DNA of 64,000 nucleotides. Source: Fibrobacter sp. UWP2. Lineage in GTDB: Bacteria; Fibrobacterota; Fibrobacteria; Fibrobacterales; Fibrobacteraceae. Below are positions 17,247 through 25,929 of this stretch, piece by piece (position 1 is the stretch's first letter; each line of letters starts with the position of its first letter). The DNA is taken from positions 372,001 through 436,000 of the forward strand of contig NZ_FQYM01000001.1 of NCBI RefSeq assembly GCF_900141705.1, in the 5' to 3' direction. The notes beneath the pieces are model-generated. The model did no database searches and was not told where the DNA came from. It worked only from the letters and a program-made list of their open reading frames with translations. The translations under genes and the position numbers were made by a program.

Positions 17247-18071
17247 TTAGTCCCGCTTAATCGTCGGCACGCTCGCCAGTAGTTTTTGCGTGTATTCATG
17301 CTGCGGGTTCACGAGGACCTCGTCCGAAATCCCGCGTTCCACCACCTTGCCAAAGTACATCACCAGCACTTCGTCGCTCAAGGCGCGCACCACCTGCATG
17401 TCGTGGCTAATGAACACAATCGAAAGTCCTAGGTCCGTCCGCAAGTCGTCGAGCAAGTGCAGGATCTGCGCCTGCACCGAAACATCCAATGCACTGGTCA
17501 CCTCGTCGCAAAGCAGAACCTTGGGCGAGACCATCAAGCTGCGCGCAATGCACAAACGTTGGCGCTGCCCTCCCGAGAACTCGTGGGGGAACTTGTCCAT
17601 CGCCCCCGACGAGAGCGACACGCGGTCCAAAAGTTCCAAGGCGCGTTTTTGAGCGGTGTCAAACACCACGCCGCGAGCCACCAGCGGCGCCGTCATTATC
17701 TCGGTCACCGTCTGTCGCGGGTTCAGGCTGCTGAACGGGTCCTGGAAAATCATTTGCACCAGGTTCCGCACTCGCTTTACCGAAGCGGCGCTCTTAAAAT
17801 CAACACGTTCGCCAAAAAGGCGGTATTCGCCCTGGTCCGCGGGCACAAGTCCCACCAGCGACTTGACCAGGGTTGACTTGCCGCAACCGGACTCGCCGAC
17901 CACCGCCAAAATTTTACCGGGAGTCAAGGTAAACGAAACGCCGTCGACCGCCGTAAAGTAGTCGGTCACACGCGAAAGTACGCCACCCCGCATGGCAAAG
18001 CGCACCCGCCAGTCGCGCACCTCCAAAGCCGGCGCAGGCTCCACCACGCGCTCTGTGGCAAAACTAGCCAT
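17247..18071 (-). CDS. OppF/DppF-type oligopeptide ABC transporter ATP-binding protein
   Basis: 274 aa. Walker A GESGCGKST (residues 59-67), the Q-loop stretch QMIFQDPFSSLNPR typical of OppF/DppF, signature FSGGQRQR, Walker B VLLCDEV, and switch His ISHD. The SSLNPR motif and the C-terminal NPQHEYTQKLL place it in the peptide/nickel family. It would energise a peptide or metal-complex importer. No permease or binding-protein gene is beside it in this window, since its upstream neighbour is xseB; the remaining subunits must lie elsewhere. Its start overlaps the 3' end of xseB by 8 bases, indicating co-translation. Confidence 0.9.
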   Translation of the reverse strand: MASFATERVVEPAPALEVRDWRVRFAMRGGVLSRVTDYFTAVDGVSFTLTPGKILAVVGESGCGKSTLVKSLVGLVPADQGEYRLFGERVDFKSAASVKRVRNLVQMIFQDPFSSLNPRQTVTEIMTAPLVARGVVFDTAQKRALELLDRVSLSSGAMDKFPHEFSGGQRQRLCIARSLMVSPKVLLCDEVTSALDVSVQAQILHLLDDLRTDLGLSIVFISHDMQVVRALSDEVLVMYFGKVVERGISDEVLVNPQHEYTQKLLASVPTIKRD

Positions 18072-18276
18072 CGACTTCCCCGTCCAGGCTCTTCAAGGCT
18101 TCCTGCACGTTCTTTTCGGTATCGACCAGAATCTTGCGGCACTTCTTTAAAAGTTCCGTGGCCTCTTGCACCTGACCCGCCAATTCGTCAATTTCCATTT
18201 CAGAATTGTCAATGCGTTCCAAAATGGCCTCAAGGCGGTCCATTGCGTTTTTATATTCAAAATTTTCTTGACTCAT
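18064..18276 (-). CDS. xseB: exodeoxyribonuclease VII small subunit
   Basis: 70 aa from the ATG at 18276, the start favoured by promoter spacing and by family length. The helical core FEYKNAMDRLEAILERIDN followed by the second helix LAGQVQEATELLKKC is the two-helix XseB pattern. XseB binds the extended helices of XseA, a nuclease that degrades single-stranded DNA. The large subunit is not encoded in this window. It overlaps the following Opp-type ATPase gene by 8 bases, an odd pairing of a repair subunit with a transporter subunit. Confidence 0.88.
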   Translation of the reverse strand: MSQENFEYKNAMDRLEAILERIDNSEMEIDELAGQVQEATELLKKCRKILVDTEKNVQEALKSLDGEVDG

Positions 18277-18289
18277 ATTCAAGAATATA
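18277..18289 (-). promoter_or_regulatory. -10 box of xseB (near-leaderless)
   Basis: TATATT at 18289-18284, six bases, predicted +1 one base before the ATG at 18276. Confidence 0.6.
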
Positions 18290-18291
18290 GT

Positions 18292-18305
18292 TAGATTTAA
18301 AACAG
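18292..18305 (+). promoter_or_regulatory. -10 box of the tandem-lipoprotein operon (near-leaderless)
   Basis: TAGATT at 18292-18297, six bases, predicted +1 two bases before the ATG at 18306. It is packed back to back with the xseB promoter in a 29-base gap. Confidence 0.5.
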
Positions 18306-19055
18306 ATGAAGCAGAATTCTCTGCATACCGGCATTCGTTTTTACGCAACCTCGGTCACAACCATGGTCGTATTTTGTCTTATGCTGACGGCAACGCTCGT
18401 CGGTTGTCTCGACATCCCCGACGCCCCGGACTCGAACCGCCGCATTGAATACGCCAACGTCTATGTAGTGCAAAAGGGGATTTCGGATTCGACGACCCTC
18501 AAAATACACCCTTCCGACCCAGCGACACTCAAGGTGGACGTATACCCCAGGCAATACAAAAAGGAACTCTCTTTTGAATGGTTCCGCACGGGAATATTTG
18601 CCGATTCCTCGGACCTCAAGAGCGTCGGGACGGGGGACGAGTTCGTCATCGACGAAGAAACCGCACCAATATTCATCCCAAATACTTTACAAATCACCGA
18701 CCAGCAGGGAAACTCCATGACAGTCAAATTCAATGTCATCGTGAACACCCCGCCCAAAATGGACTCCGTCACAACCCCTGCCAACAAGGACACTCTATAC
18801 GGGACCCTCTCGACTTCGTTCCCGTTCACGTGGGGCGCCACCGACCCCGACCTGCGTTACGAAGACTCGCTCTCCTACGTTTTGATTATCGACTCCGTCT
18901 CCTACGACATTGGTTCGCTGACTCAAATCATGCAGTCCGGTTTTAACGAAGGGGCTCACACGTTCCAAGTCCTTGTTTCGGACTCCCACGGAGACTCCGA
19001 CACACTGCCGGTTTGTCATTTTTACGTAGTAGACACCCTGGGAGGCAAAAAATGA
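18306..19055 (+). CDS. envelope lipoprotein 1 of a tandem set
   Basis: 249 aa. An unusually long N-region precedes the hydrophobic core and lipobox LVGC (Cys near residue 34). The mature part is Asp/Ser/Thr-rich and beta-rich. After about residue 140 a fibronectin-like segment begins with NTPPKMDSV and includes FTWGATDPD, a pattern shared with the next two gene products. The downstream gene starts in an ATGA overlap with its stop, so translation is coupled. No known family is recognised; a cell-surface or periplasmic adhesion/assembly role is inferred from the locus. Confidence 0.75.
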   Translation: MKQNSLHTGIRFYATSVTTMVVFCLMLTATLVGCLDIPDAPDSNRRIEYANVYVVQKGISDSTTLKIHPSDPATLKVDVYPRQYKKELSFEWFRTGIFADSSDLKSVGTGDEFVIDEETAPIFIPNTLQITDQQGNSMTVKFNVIVNTPPKMDSVTTPANKDTLYGTLSTSFPFTWGATDPDLRYEDSLSYVLIIDSVSYDIGSLTQIMQSGFNEGAHTFQVLVSDSHGDSDTLPVCHFYVVDTLGGKK

Positions 19056-20599
19056 AGTACTGGTTACTCATTGTCTCCCTGTTCATTTTCGCCTGCACCA
19101 ACAGCGACGACTACCTGTACAACGAGAACGATGTCAACGAAGTCACCATTAGCGCCCAAATGGCACTCGACATTGACTCCATCAGCATCCAGATCAAGGC
19201 AGACACAGTGCAGCTCGGCGATACCATTATTTTTATTGCCGAAGTCAAGCCTTCCAAGTCCATCCGTCTACAGCACTACTACTGGACTTTGGACGGCGAG
19301 CACTTCGCCTCTGAATTCAGCTTCCGCAGGGCGATTACCAAACCAGGGCACCACAAGGTGGCCCTGGTCCTAATAGACTACTTTGGCGACACACTCTCCG
19401 ACACGCTCCAAATATGGGTTACCAAGCCGCCTCTGCTCAACGAAAACGTTTTTATCCCGGCCAATGGTTCGCAGGGGCTCCCCACACAGGGCGGCATTTC
19501 GTTTGCCTGGAACGCCTACGACCCCGACTCCATTTACAAAGTCCACAATCACTTTACGCTTACCGATTTTAGGGGGGACATTTTGGTCGACACCATTGTT
19601 CCTGGGAACGTGTTTACCTACAACGAACCGTTGCAACCACTAAAGCGCTACGATTGGCAAGTCTCCGCCATCAACGAGCTCGGCATGCCATCCAACGACT
19701 CCCTCTCAGGCCACTTCTTTACCCAGGGCGTCCTCGGCGAATCCGGGATAACCGGGAGCGTGCAAATCAAGGAACTCGATCGTTTTTTTTGGTCCTGCCT
19801 TCTTTCTATATACGACACCACCGGGCAGTTGCTCCAAACAGACACCATCAATCACAGGTCCGCACGTATCACCCCCTTCCTGGTTTCTCCGGTCAAGGCA
19901 GGGAACTACCAAATTTCAATATCCCTGTTGAACCACCCTCACTATCAAAGCAACCTCAAAAAAATTTCGCTTCGTGAAAACGAAATCAAGGATATCGGCA
20001 ACATCACGTTGATCGACACCATCAAGCCTTCCATCGATTTGATTGGCGCCCACAACGGCGACACCATCGACTTTGCCGACACCCTCTTTTTTACCTATGA
20101 CTCACTGGAAGACAAATACTCCTACTACCGCGCCGCACAAATTGACGGGCAAACTATTGACATAAAAATCAAAGACAACCAACTGTACACAGTCATCCCC
20201 AGGAGTTTCCAGTCCTTCCGCCATACACTCTTGACCGTAACCGCAAAAGACAGATCCAACAACGAAACCGTCAGGAACTACTATATTAGGCCGTCCTTAA
20301 AATGGTTTGCCTGCAACAGCGACACCACCTTGGGCGACAGCACCGTTTTAAAGATTTTCATAGAAGACCAAAATCCATACGGGTTTGTGCCCGAGGTGTT
20401 CCTCTTTAGCATTTTCAAAGATTCAAACCCCATCGCAGCCGGCTACAATGGCCAAAACAGCTACAGTTTTTTGATTACGAGCGCGCTCTTCCCCGACTCC
20501 GTAAACTACATGCGCACGGGCATACGCTACACCAACGGCATTACGCAATGGTCCGACTGGACCGTATACCGCAAATTTGGGGAGGGTGGCAATGAATAA
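19052..20599 (+). CDS. envelope lipoprotein 2 of a tandem set
   Basis: 515 aa from the ATG at 19052, which overlaps the previous stop (ATGA). Lipobox IFAC near residue 14. The mature region carries several Ig/fibronectin-like modules. One begins with TKPPLLNENVFIPANGS and contains ISFAWNAYDPDS, matching the module in lipoprotein 1; another near residues 215-330 looks like a carboxypeptidase-regulatory-type sandwich (ESGITGSVQIK). Composition is rich in Asp, Ser, Thr and Tyr. The largest of the three, it overlaps the next gene by 8 bases. Function unknown. Confidence 0.75.
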   Translation: MKYWLLIVSLFIFACTNSDDYLYNENDVNEVTISAQMALDIDSISIQIKADTVQLGDTIIFIAEVKPSKSIRLQHYYWTLDGEHFASEFSFRRAITKPGHHKVALVLIDYFGDTLSDTLQIWVTKPPLLNENVFIPANGSQGLPTQGGISFAWNAYDPDSIYKVHNHFTLTDFRGDILVDTIVPGNVFTYNEPLQPLKRYDWQVSAINELGMPSNDSLSGHFFTQGVLGESGITGSVQIKELDRFFWSCLLSIYDTTGQLLQTDTINHRSARITPFLVSPVKAGNYQISISLLNHPHYQSNLKKISLRENEIKDIGNITLIDTIKPSIDLIGAHNGDTIDFADTLFFTYDSLEDKYSYYRAAQIDGQTIDIKIKDNQLYTVIPRSFQSFRHTLLTVTAKDRSNNETVRNYYIRPSLKWFACNSDTTLGDSTVLKIFIEDQNPYGFVPEVFLFSIFKDSNPIAAGYNGQNSYSFLITSALFPDSVNYMRTGIRYTNGITQWSDWTVYRKFGEGGNE

Positions 20600-21983
20600 G
20601 TTACGCCCTCTGTTCCTCTTTGCCACGGCGGCTTTGCTCACGCAAGCCCTTTGCAGTTGCGGCGACGATTCCCGCTTTGAAGCCGGGAGCGTCCCCGTGA
20701 TTGGGCAATACATTTACATGCTCCCCGAAAGGTCTTATGGCGAACCCTACAATTACGGGTTCCCGTCCAAAAGGTATTACCTAGACACAGGGGAAGTCAT
20801 CAAGTTCGCAGCGGCTTATTCCCTAGGCGACGTCTTTATCACCAGTGATGAAGCTGACCTTTACATATTGGGCAAAAACTGGGATGTTGACGGGAACAAC
20901 TTCAACCTTACGTCGTTCCGCTATTCCTTTGAAAAGGCCGGACGGCACCTGGTCATATTGCAATCAACGGATCTCGCCGGCGACACCATCACCGACACCG
21001 CCGAAGTCTACGTAAACACGCCCATCTCGGTCACCATCACCAGTCCCGAGAACGGGAACAACCTCGTGGACCCCCATTCAAAAGAAGGCGTTGACCTCAA
21101 GTGGGTTGTGCAGGGGACAGACGAATGGGAAACCGCGTCCTGCGGCATTTTTGCATCCCTAAACAAGGATGACGTATGGGAATCGCTGCAGGCCACCGGC
21201 GCCTGCAATAAAAACGGGCACATTTCCGGTCCATTGTTCCCACAGGCTTTGGGCGACTCCTCCGTCACCGTCTACTGGGGCATTGCAGCCATCAACTCCA
21301 CCAACGACGGCTTCTCTGAAGAAAAGAAAACCCCCATTTACCATTTCACCACAAAGTTCGTCGGTTCCGATTCCGCCCGCATCACCATCCCCATTTACTA
21401 CGACAACCTGTGGGGTTACGACCGCGTCAACACGCAAATCACCGTTGTGAATTCGTCACAAGACACCATTGGCACCTACAACAGCACACTTGCCGAAACA
21501 AGCTTTGACATTCGCGTACTCCCGCAGTCAGGGTTGCACATTTACCTCGAAGAAACCATGAAAACGGACTTCCAGAGTTCGCCATACTCCAACGAATTCA
21601 CCCGCACCGCCAATATCGAGATGAACGTAACTGCCCCCTCGCTTTACACAACCGACACCGTCGTATTCTACGACAAAACGCCCCCCGTCGTCACTCCGCT
21701 TCAAAACGTTTTTTCGCCAAAGGATATGCTCGCTTTCTACATTTTGGACAACGGCTCCGCAGTCAACCCGTCGCACATCTCGGTAATAACCGATTTCGAC
21801 ACACTTGCCTACACCTTTGAACCGCCTATAGTCACATTTGAAAACCCGTGCGCCGTATCGTGCAATGTCAAGATTATCGCACGAGACTACAGCCGGAACG
21901 AGACCCACAACATTTATTGGCACGTCGACAACAGCGCAGATTCTGCCTCCATAAGCGGTCCTTTTTTAGAGAGGGGGATGTAA
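20592..21983 (+). CDS. envelope lipoprotein 3 of a tandem set
   Basis: 463 aa from the ATG at 20592, preferred to an upstream in-frame start at 20577 because it gives a normal signal peptide with lipobox LCSC. A GGAGGG sequence sits just upstream. The mature part shows the shared module (VNTPISVTITSPENGNN then VDLKWVVQG) and further beta-rich repeats. It abuts the next gene with no intergenic bases. Paralogy with the two preceding lipoproteins is visible by eye but weak, so divergence is old. Confidence 0.75.
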   Translation: MNKLRPLFLFATAALLTQALCSCGDDSRFEAGSVPVIGQYIYMLPERSYGEPYNYGFPSKRYYLDTGEVIKFAAAYSLGDVFITSDEADLYILGKNWDVDGNNFNLTSFRYSFEKAGRHLVILQSTDLAGDTITDTAEVYVNTPISVTITSPENGNNLVDPHSKEGVDLKWVVQGTDEWETASCGIFASLNKDDVWESLQATGACNKNGHISGPLFPQALGDSSVTVYWGIAAINSTNDGFSEEKKTPIYHFTTKFVGSDSARITIPIYYDNLWGYDRVNTQITVVNSSQDTIGTYNSTLAETSFDIRVLPQSGLHIYLEETMKTDFQSSPYSNEFTRTANIEMNVTAPSLYTTDTVVFYDKTPPVVTPLQNVFSPKDMLAFYILDNGSAVNPSHISVITDFDTLAYTFEPPIVTFENPCAVSCNVKIIARDYSRNETHNIYWHVDNSADSASISGPFLERGM

Positions 21984-22631
21984 ATGAACAAGCCAATCAT
22001 TTCCATTCTCGTACTCCTCCTTGGTTTTGCCGCCGCCATGGCGCAAAGCCCTACAGATAGCGTCCAGCTCCAGCCCAAGTACCTGCACATTTCCACCAAT
22101 CCCTCGTATGCCGACGCCTACATCAACAACACCAAGCCGAACCACGCCAGCGAACCCGACTACAAGCTTCCAGGCTTTATCGAAGTGCCCGCAGGCGAAT
22201 CCAGTATCCAGGTCACCTTGTTCCGCCCCGAGTTCGCCGACACCAGCATCAACGTCCAGCTATCGCAAAAAGACACCTCTTTTTTGATTGTAGCGCTCCG
22301 TCCCCATTACGACGAAGCAAAGACCGAAAAACAGTACGGCGAAATTGCGCACCGCGACCGCCGCAAGCTCGGTCACAAACTTTTGCTCACTTCCCTCGCC
22401 CCCTTCTTAATGAGTGGCATCTCGGCAATTGTGTCGTGGTACAACATAGAGCAGGCGAACCGCAAAAAAGACGACATCAAAAAAACGCTTATTAAAGATG
22501 ACGAATATCAAAAATCGCTGGACCAATTCCTCGACTACCGCGAATCGGCGCAAAACGCACGATACCTGGCGCAGTTCGGCCTTGTTCTTGGCGGAATCAT
22601 TTTTACAACCGGTGTAGTATTTTCATTTTAG
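21984..22631 (+). CDS. PEGA-domain envelope protein with C-terminal two-helix tail
   Basis: 215 aa. A signal peptide (cleavage near AMAQ) is followed by a PEGA domain (about residues 28-105: YLHISTNPSYADAYIN, then PAGESSIQVTLFR). PEGA domains are beta-rich modules found in surface-layer and envelope proteins. The C-terminus has two hydrophobic helices (about 132-150 and 190-215) separated by a charged loop of about 40 residues with coiled-coil character. The same tail architecture recurs in the next gene product and in the protein at 57069-58400. It lies directly downstream of three lipoprotein genes. Confidence 0.8.
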   Translation: MNKPIISILVLLLGFAAAMAQSPTDSVQLQPKYLHISTNPSYADAYINNTKPNHASEPDYKLPGFIEVPAGESSIQVTLFRPEFADTSINVQLSQKDTSFLIVALRPHYDEAKTEKQYGEIAHRDRRKLGHKLLLTSLAPFLMSGISAIVSWYNIEQANRKKDDIKKTLIKDDEYQKSLDQFLDYRESAQNARYLAQFGLVLGGIIFTTGVVFSF

Positions 22632-22638
22632 GTGCTAT

Positions 22639-24186
22639 ATGAAAAAACTTCTCGCAATATTAACCTTCCTACTAGCGACTTCCGCCTTCGCCCAAGGGCA
22701 ACAGGGTCCCAAAGTCAATGTGGAATTGGTTTCGGGTACAAAGCAGTCGGCCCAGTTTTTGGGCATCCAAAACGACACCGTCCAGCTGGGCGGCTACATC
22801 AAGAACCAGTTTACCGTAATCCGCCTCCACAAAGACAAGTTCAAGAGCATTGTCGACGAGCAAGGGAACGACCTGCTGCACCCAGCACCGGCAGCAGTCC
22901 CCGCACAAGCCGACACCGCCACCGTGACGGCCGTTGCTGATTCTGCGGCTACGGATTCCACCGACCTCGCGACAGCCGCCGCACCCGCGACACAAACCTG
23001 GAGCGGCAACATATTTGTCTCGTTCGAGGGAACCTACGCCGACACCCTCCTCTCGCAACAACTGACGGCGATCGCCGCAACGCTATTGTACGAGGCCAAC
23101 GAGCAAGTTCAAATCATTAGGCGCAGCGACATCCCCGAATGTCACGACAACATTTGCATACAAAACACTCTGTTGCATGGCGGCGCCAAAAACGTCTACG
23201 TTGGCAAAATGGGCGCAGGCTCCACCCCCGACAGCATCGGGGTCGAACTCTCCAAGGCGACCCTCCACGACGACCTGCCTGAAATCTACATGTCCAAGAT
23301 AAACGTCGCCAAAAATGCCGCCTTGAGCAGCGCTATAGAAAACAACAAAATGAAGGTCCTGCTTATGCAGGCTAAGCCCGAACCCGAAGCCATCCCCGCC
23401 CCAAAGACCAGCTACATATCGGTAGAAACAACCCCCGAGGGCGCCACTGTTTCGCGCCCCGATATCAACGCCATTTGCCGGACACCCTGCACCTTCCCCA
23501 CGCGCGATACAAACAAAATAACGCTCAATGCCTATTGGAACGTGGGTGAACAACTGTGGGGTGCGCAAAGCGTCATTCGTCCCATCCCAGGCGACACAAC
23601 CAAGGTGAACATCAAGCTCAAGCCCATCTCGCCCGAGATCCACGTGATATCCACCCCCTCCGACGCTGAAGTGTTCGCCGGTTCCGCCCCTATTACCAAG
23701 CACAGCGAAACACTCATCAAAACCCCAGGCAAGTTCCACTTGAACGACCCGGGCATGGCAAACATCACGCTCCGTCGCGCCGGTTACAGAGACACCGTTG
23801 TTTCGTTCTATGTGGCTCCAGTCGCCGAGACCCGCCTCAACATCGAGATGGAACGCATTACCAACGTTGACGACATCGCCAAACAAAAGGAATGGGAACA
23901 CGACCGCACCATGCTCCGCGTAGGGCATATTTTAATGGGGACCTCCATAGCCCCGCTTATCATGGGAGCCATATTCGCCTACCTGGGCAGCCAAGACTAT
24001 GACGACGCCGACGAGATCAAGAGCCAGCTCCAAATGCCGGGATCCTCGTACGGAGAGAACTTCCAGAACAAGGTCAAAAAGAACCACGACTTGGTCGATT
24101 CGGGCGATAAAAAAATGATTATCGGCGCATCGCTGGCCGGAGCGAGCGTAATTCTCTTTGGAGTGGGCTTTTTCCTCGCTTTTTAA
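22639..24186 (+). CDS. two-PEGA envelope protein with CsgG-like middle and two-helix tail
   Basis: 515 aa. After a signal peptide (cleavage near AFAQ) comes a small beta domain (NVELVSGTKQSAQFLG), an Ala/Thr linker, then an alpha/beta segment (about 120-250) whose run AIAATLLYEANEQVQIIRRSD resembles the N-terminal part of CsgG/TolB-N-type domains. Two PEGA domains follow (about 255-335 and 340-415). The C-terminus is a two-helix hydrophobic tail with a charged loop, as in the preceding protein. It begins 7 bases after that gene. A scaffold that links envelope layers is a reasonable guess, not established. Confidence 0.78.
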   Translation: MKKLLAILTFLLATSAFAQGQQGPKVNVELVSGTKQSAQFLGIQNDTVQLGGYIKNQFTVIRLHKDKFKSIVDEQGNDLLHPAPAAVPAQADTATVTAVADSAATDSTDLATAAAPATQTWSGNIFVSFEGTYADTLLSQQLTAIAATLLYEANEQVQIIRRSDIPECHDNICIQNTLLHGGAKNVYVGKMGAGSTPDSIGVELSKATLHDDLPEIYMSKINVAKNAALSSAIENNKMKVLLMQAKPEPEAIPAPKTSYISVETTPEGATVSRPDINAICRTPCTFPTRDTNKITLNAYWNVGEQLWGAQSVIRPIPGDTTKVNIKLKPISPEIHVISTPSDAEVFAGSAPITKHSETLIKTPGKFHLNDPGMANITLRRAGYRDTVVSFYVAPVAETRLNIEMERITNVDDIAKQKEWEHDRTMLRVGHILMGTSIAPLIMGAIFAYLGSQDYDDADEIKSQLQMPGSSYGENFQNKVKKNHDLVDSGDKKMIIGASLAGASVILFGVGFFLAF

Positions 24187-24230
24187 CCATATTTTCGACC
24201 CATAGGCCACCCTTTTTTGTAAATAAATCC

Positions 24231-24243
24231 TAAATTTGTAGTG
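24231..24243 (+). promoter_or_regulatory. -10 box of the barrel/repeat protein gene (near-leaderless)
   Basis: TAAATT at 24231-24236, six bases, predicted +1 one base before the ATG at 24244. Confidence 0.5.
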
Positions 24244-25914
24244 ATGCGTAGAATTTTATTTACTTTATTGCTTCTCACGGTGGCGGCCTCCGCTGCCGAC
24301 TTTGAGCGTTCCAATTGGCGAATGCAGTTGTATTTGCAGGCCGAACCTGCAATCCTTGTTTTTGAAGATTCCGACCCCCAGTTCCTAGTCGATAAAGACT
24401 CCAAGAAAGGTCTCGTCACCCGCGAGATCGACGAGGAAATGTTCACGGTACCGCTCTCCATGGGCTTTTTGTGGAGCCCGCTCATCACCCCGTTCTGGAA
24501 GGCCGACATTCCGTTCACCCTTTGGCTGGGTGCCGAACTCAACACCTTTATTTTTAACTTCAATTCTAAGAACTTTGGCGACATTTTGAGCGATGACCGC
24601 TATTACTTTGATGGGGCATCCAACTCTAGCACCTGCAACGACACAGATGGGTGCAAAAGTGACGACCAGACTCTGAGTTTCCGCTCTTACGCCCCGTCTG
24701 TGCTAGCCGGTTTCACCTTCAATATTGGCGGTGACTTCGACCTCAGGGTTTTGGGCGGCTACGGTTTCCAGTTCTTCACCTTCACCAACGACGTTCAGGG
24801 CACCCAGCGTGACGTGACCGAATACGCCCCCACGGCGTTTGTTTCGGGCGCCTTGGAATACCGCATTACCGAAGTATTCCAGGACGTGGACCTCAAGGTC
24901 GCCATCAACGTACGCAAGGAGTTCCTGCCCTACGAAGACTTCAAGGCGACAAACAAGGTCAACGAAAAAACAATCGAAGGGCTCCCGCCTGCATACTCCG
25001 GAATCGAATTCGACAAGATTTCTTACAAGTACCCGGTCCGCGTCGGTCTTGAGTTCTCCCTCGACTTCGGCCGCGAGAGCCGCCGTGACCGCCGCATGCG
25101 CTACAAGCTGCACGACCGCGACGACGTGCTCCGCCAGAACAGCGAAGTCAAGGACACCCTTTCTGACTGGGACTGCATGGCCATCGAGCGCGACTACCGC
25201 TTCTTCCTCGACGAAGACGGCGAACTCCCCGACATGAGCGAAGCCTACACCCGAACCCAGTTCAGCGACGTGCTCGAGAGCTTCCTCGCCTTCTGCCACC
25301 CGGCAGACCTCGCCACCAAGGAAAAGCTCTATGCGACCTTGGATACCGGTAAGGTGCAGTTGAAGGAATACCAGGTCCGCCAAGAGGATTCCCGCTTCGA
25401 CCAGGTCATGGCGTCCAACGACCCCGAAATGCTTGAGATGTACTTGGAGTACTACCCCGACTCTCCGCGTCGTAGCGAGGTCGAAGCCAAAATCAAGACC
25501 CTGAGCGAATACCACAAGTTCCGTGAGATCCAGGCCCAGAACACCTTCAAGGCCTACCTCATCTACTTGAACGACAATCCCGATGGCGCCTTCCGCGACG
25601 AGGCTGAAGCCGGCATCTTTGAACTCGTCAAGAGCGGCAACCGCCTCAAGGACTACGAGATTTACCTGAAGCGCTTCCCCAACGGCAAGTACGTTGAAGA
25701 AGCCAAGGCTGCGCTCAAGGCGGCTAATACGACTGAACCCTCCATGATCGAAGTCCAGACTCCGGAATACGCCGAACCCGAACCGCAGGTCGAGGAACCG
25801 GAGGAAGAACCCGAAGAGGAAGTCGCCCCCAAGAAAAAGAGCCGCAACGCCAAGAAGGCTGCAGCCAAGGCCAAAAAGAAATCTTCTGCCAAAAAGAAAG
25901 GCAAGAAGAAGTAA
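24244..25914 (+). CDS. outer-membrane barrel protein with helical repeats and Lys-rich tail
   Basis: 556 aa. A signal peptide (ASAADF cleavage) is followed by a barrel-like region (about 20-280) with alternating aromatic strands. A helical region (about 380-500) reads like YbgF/TPR-type repeats (EMYLEYYPDSPRRSEVEAKI, then AYLIYLNDNPDGAFRDEAEA). The C-terminus is acidic (EPEPQVEEPEEEPEEE) and then switches to a tail of almost only Lys, Ala and Ser. Such a tail could bind peptidoglycan teichoic-like or nucleic polymers, but this is speculation. It has its own promoter 58 bases after the PEGA operon and may belong to the same envelope assembly. Confidence 0.8.
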   Translation: MRRILFTLLLLTVAASAADFERSNWRMQLYLQAEPAILVFEDSDPQFLVDKDSKKGLVTREIDEEMFTVPLSMGFLWSPLITPFWKADIPFTLWLGAELNTFIFNFNSKNFGDILSDDRYYFDGASNSSTCNDTDGCKSDDQTLSFRSYAPSVLAGFTFNIGGDFDLRVLGGYGFQFFTFTNDVQGTQRDVTEYAPTAFVSGALEYRITEVFQDVDLKVAINVRKEFLPYEDFKATNKVNEKTIEGLPPAYSGIEFDKISYKYPVRVGLEFSLDFGRESRRDRRMRYKLHDRDDVLRQNSEVKDTLSDWDCMAIERDYRFFLDEDGELPDMSEAYTRTQFSDVLESFLAFCHPADLATKEKLYATLDTGKVQLKEYQVRQEDSRFDQVMASNDPEMLEMYLEYYPDSPRRSEVEAKIKTLSEYHKFREIQAQNTFKAYLIYLNDNPDGAFRDEAEAGIFELVKSGNRLKDYEIYLKRFPNGKYVEEAKAALKAANTTEPSMIEVQTPEYAEPEPQVEEPEEEPEEEVAPKKKSRNAKKAAAKAKKKSSAKKKGKKK

Positions 25915-25929
25915 CCTTTCTTTAGTTCA

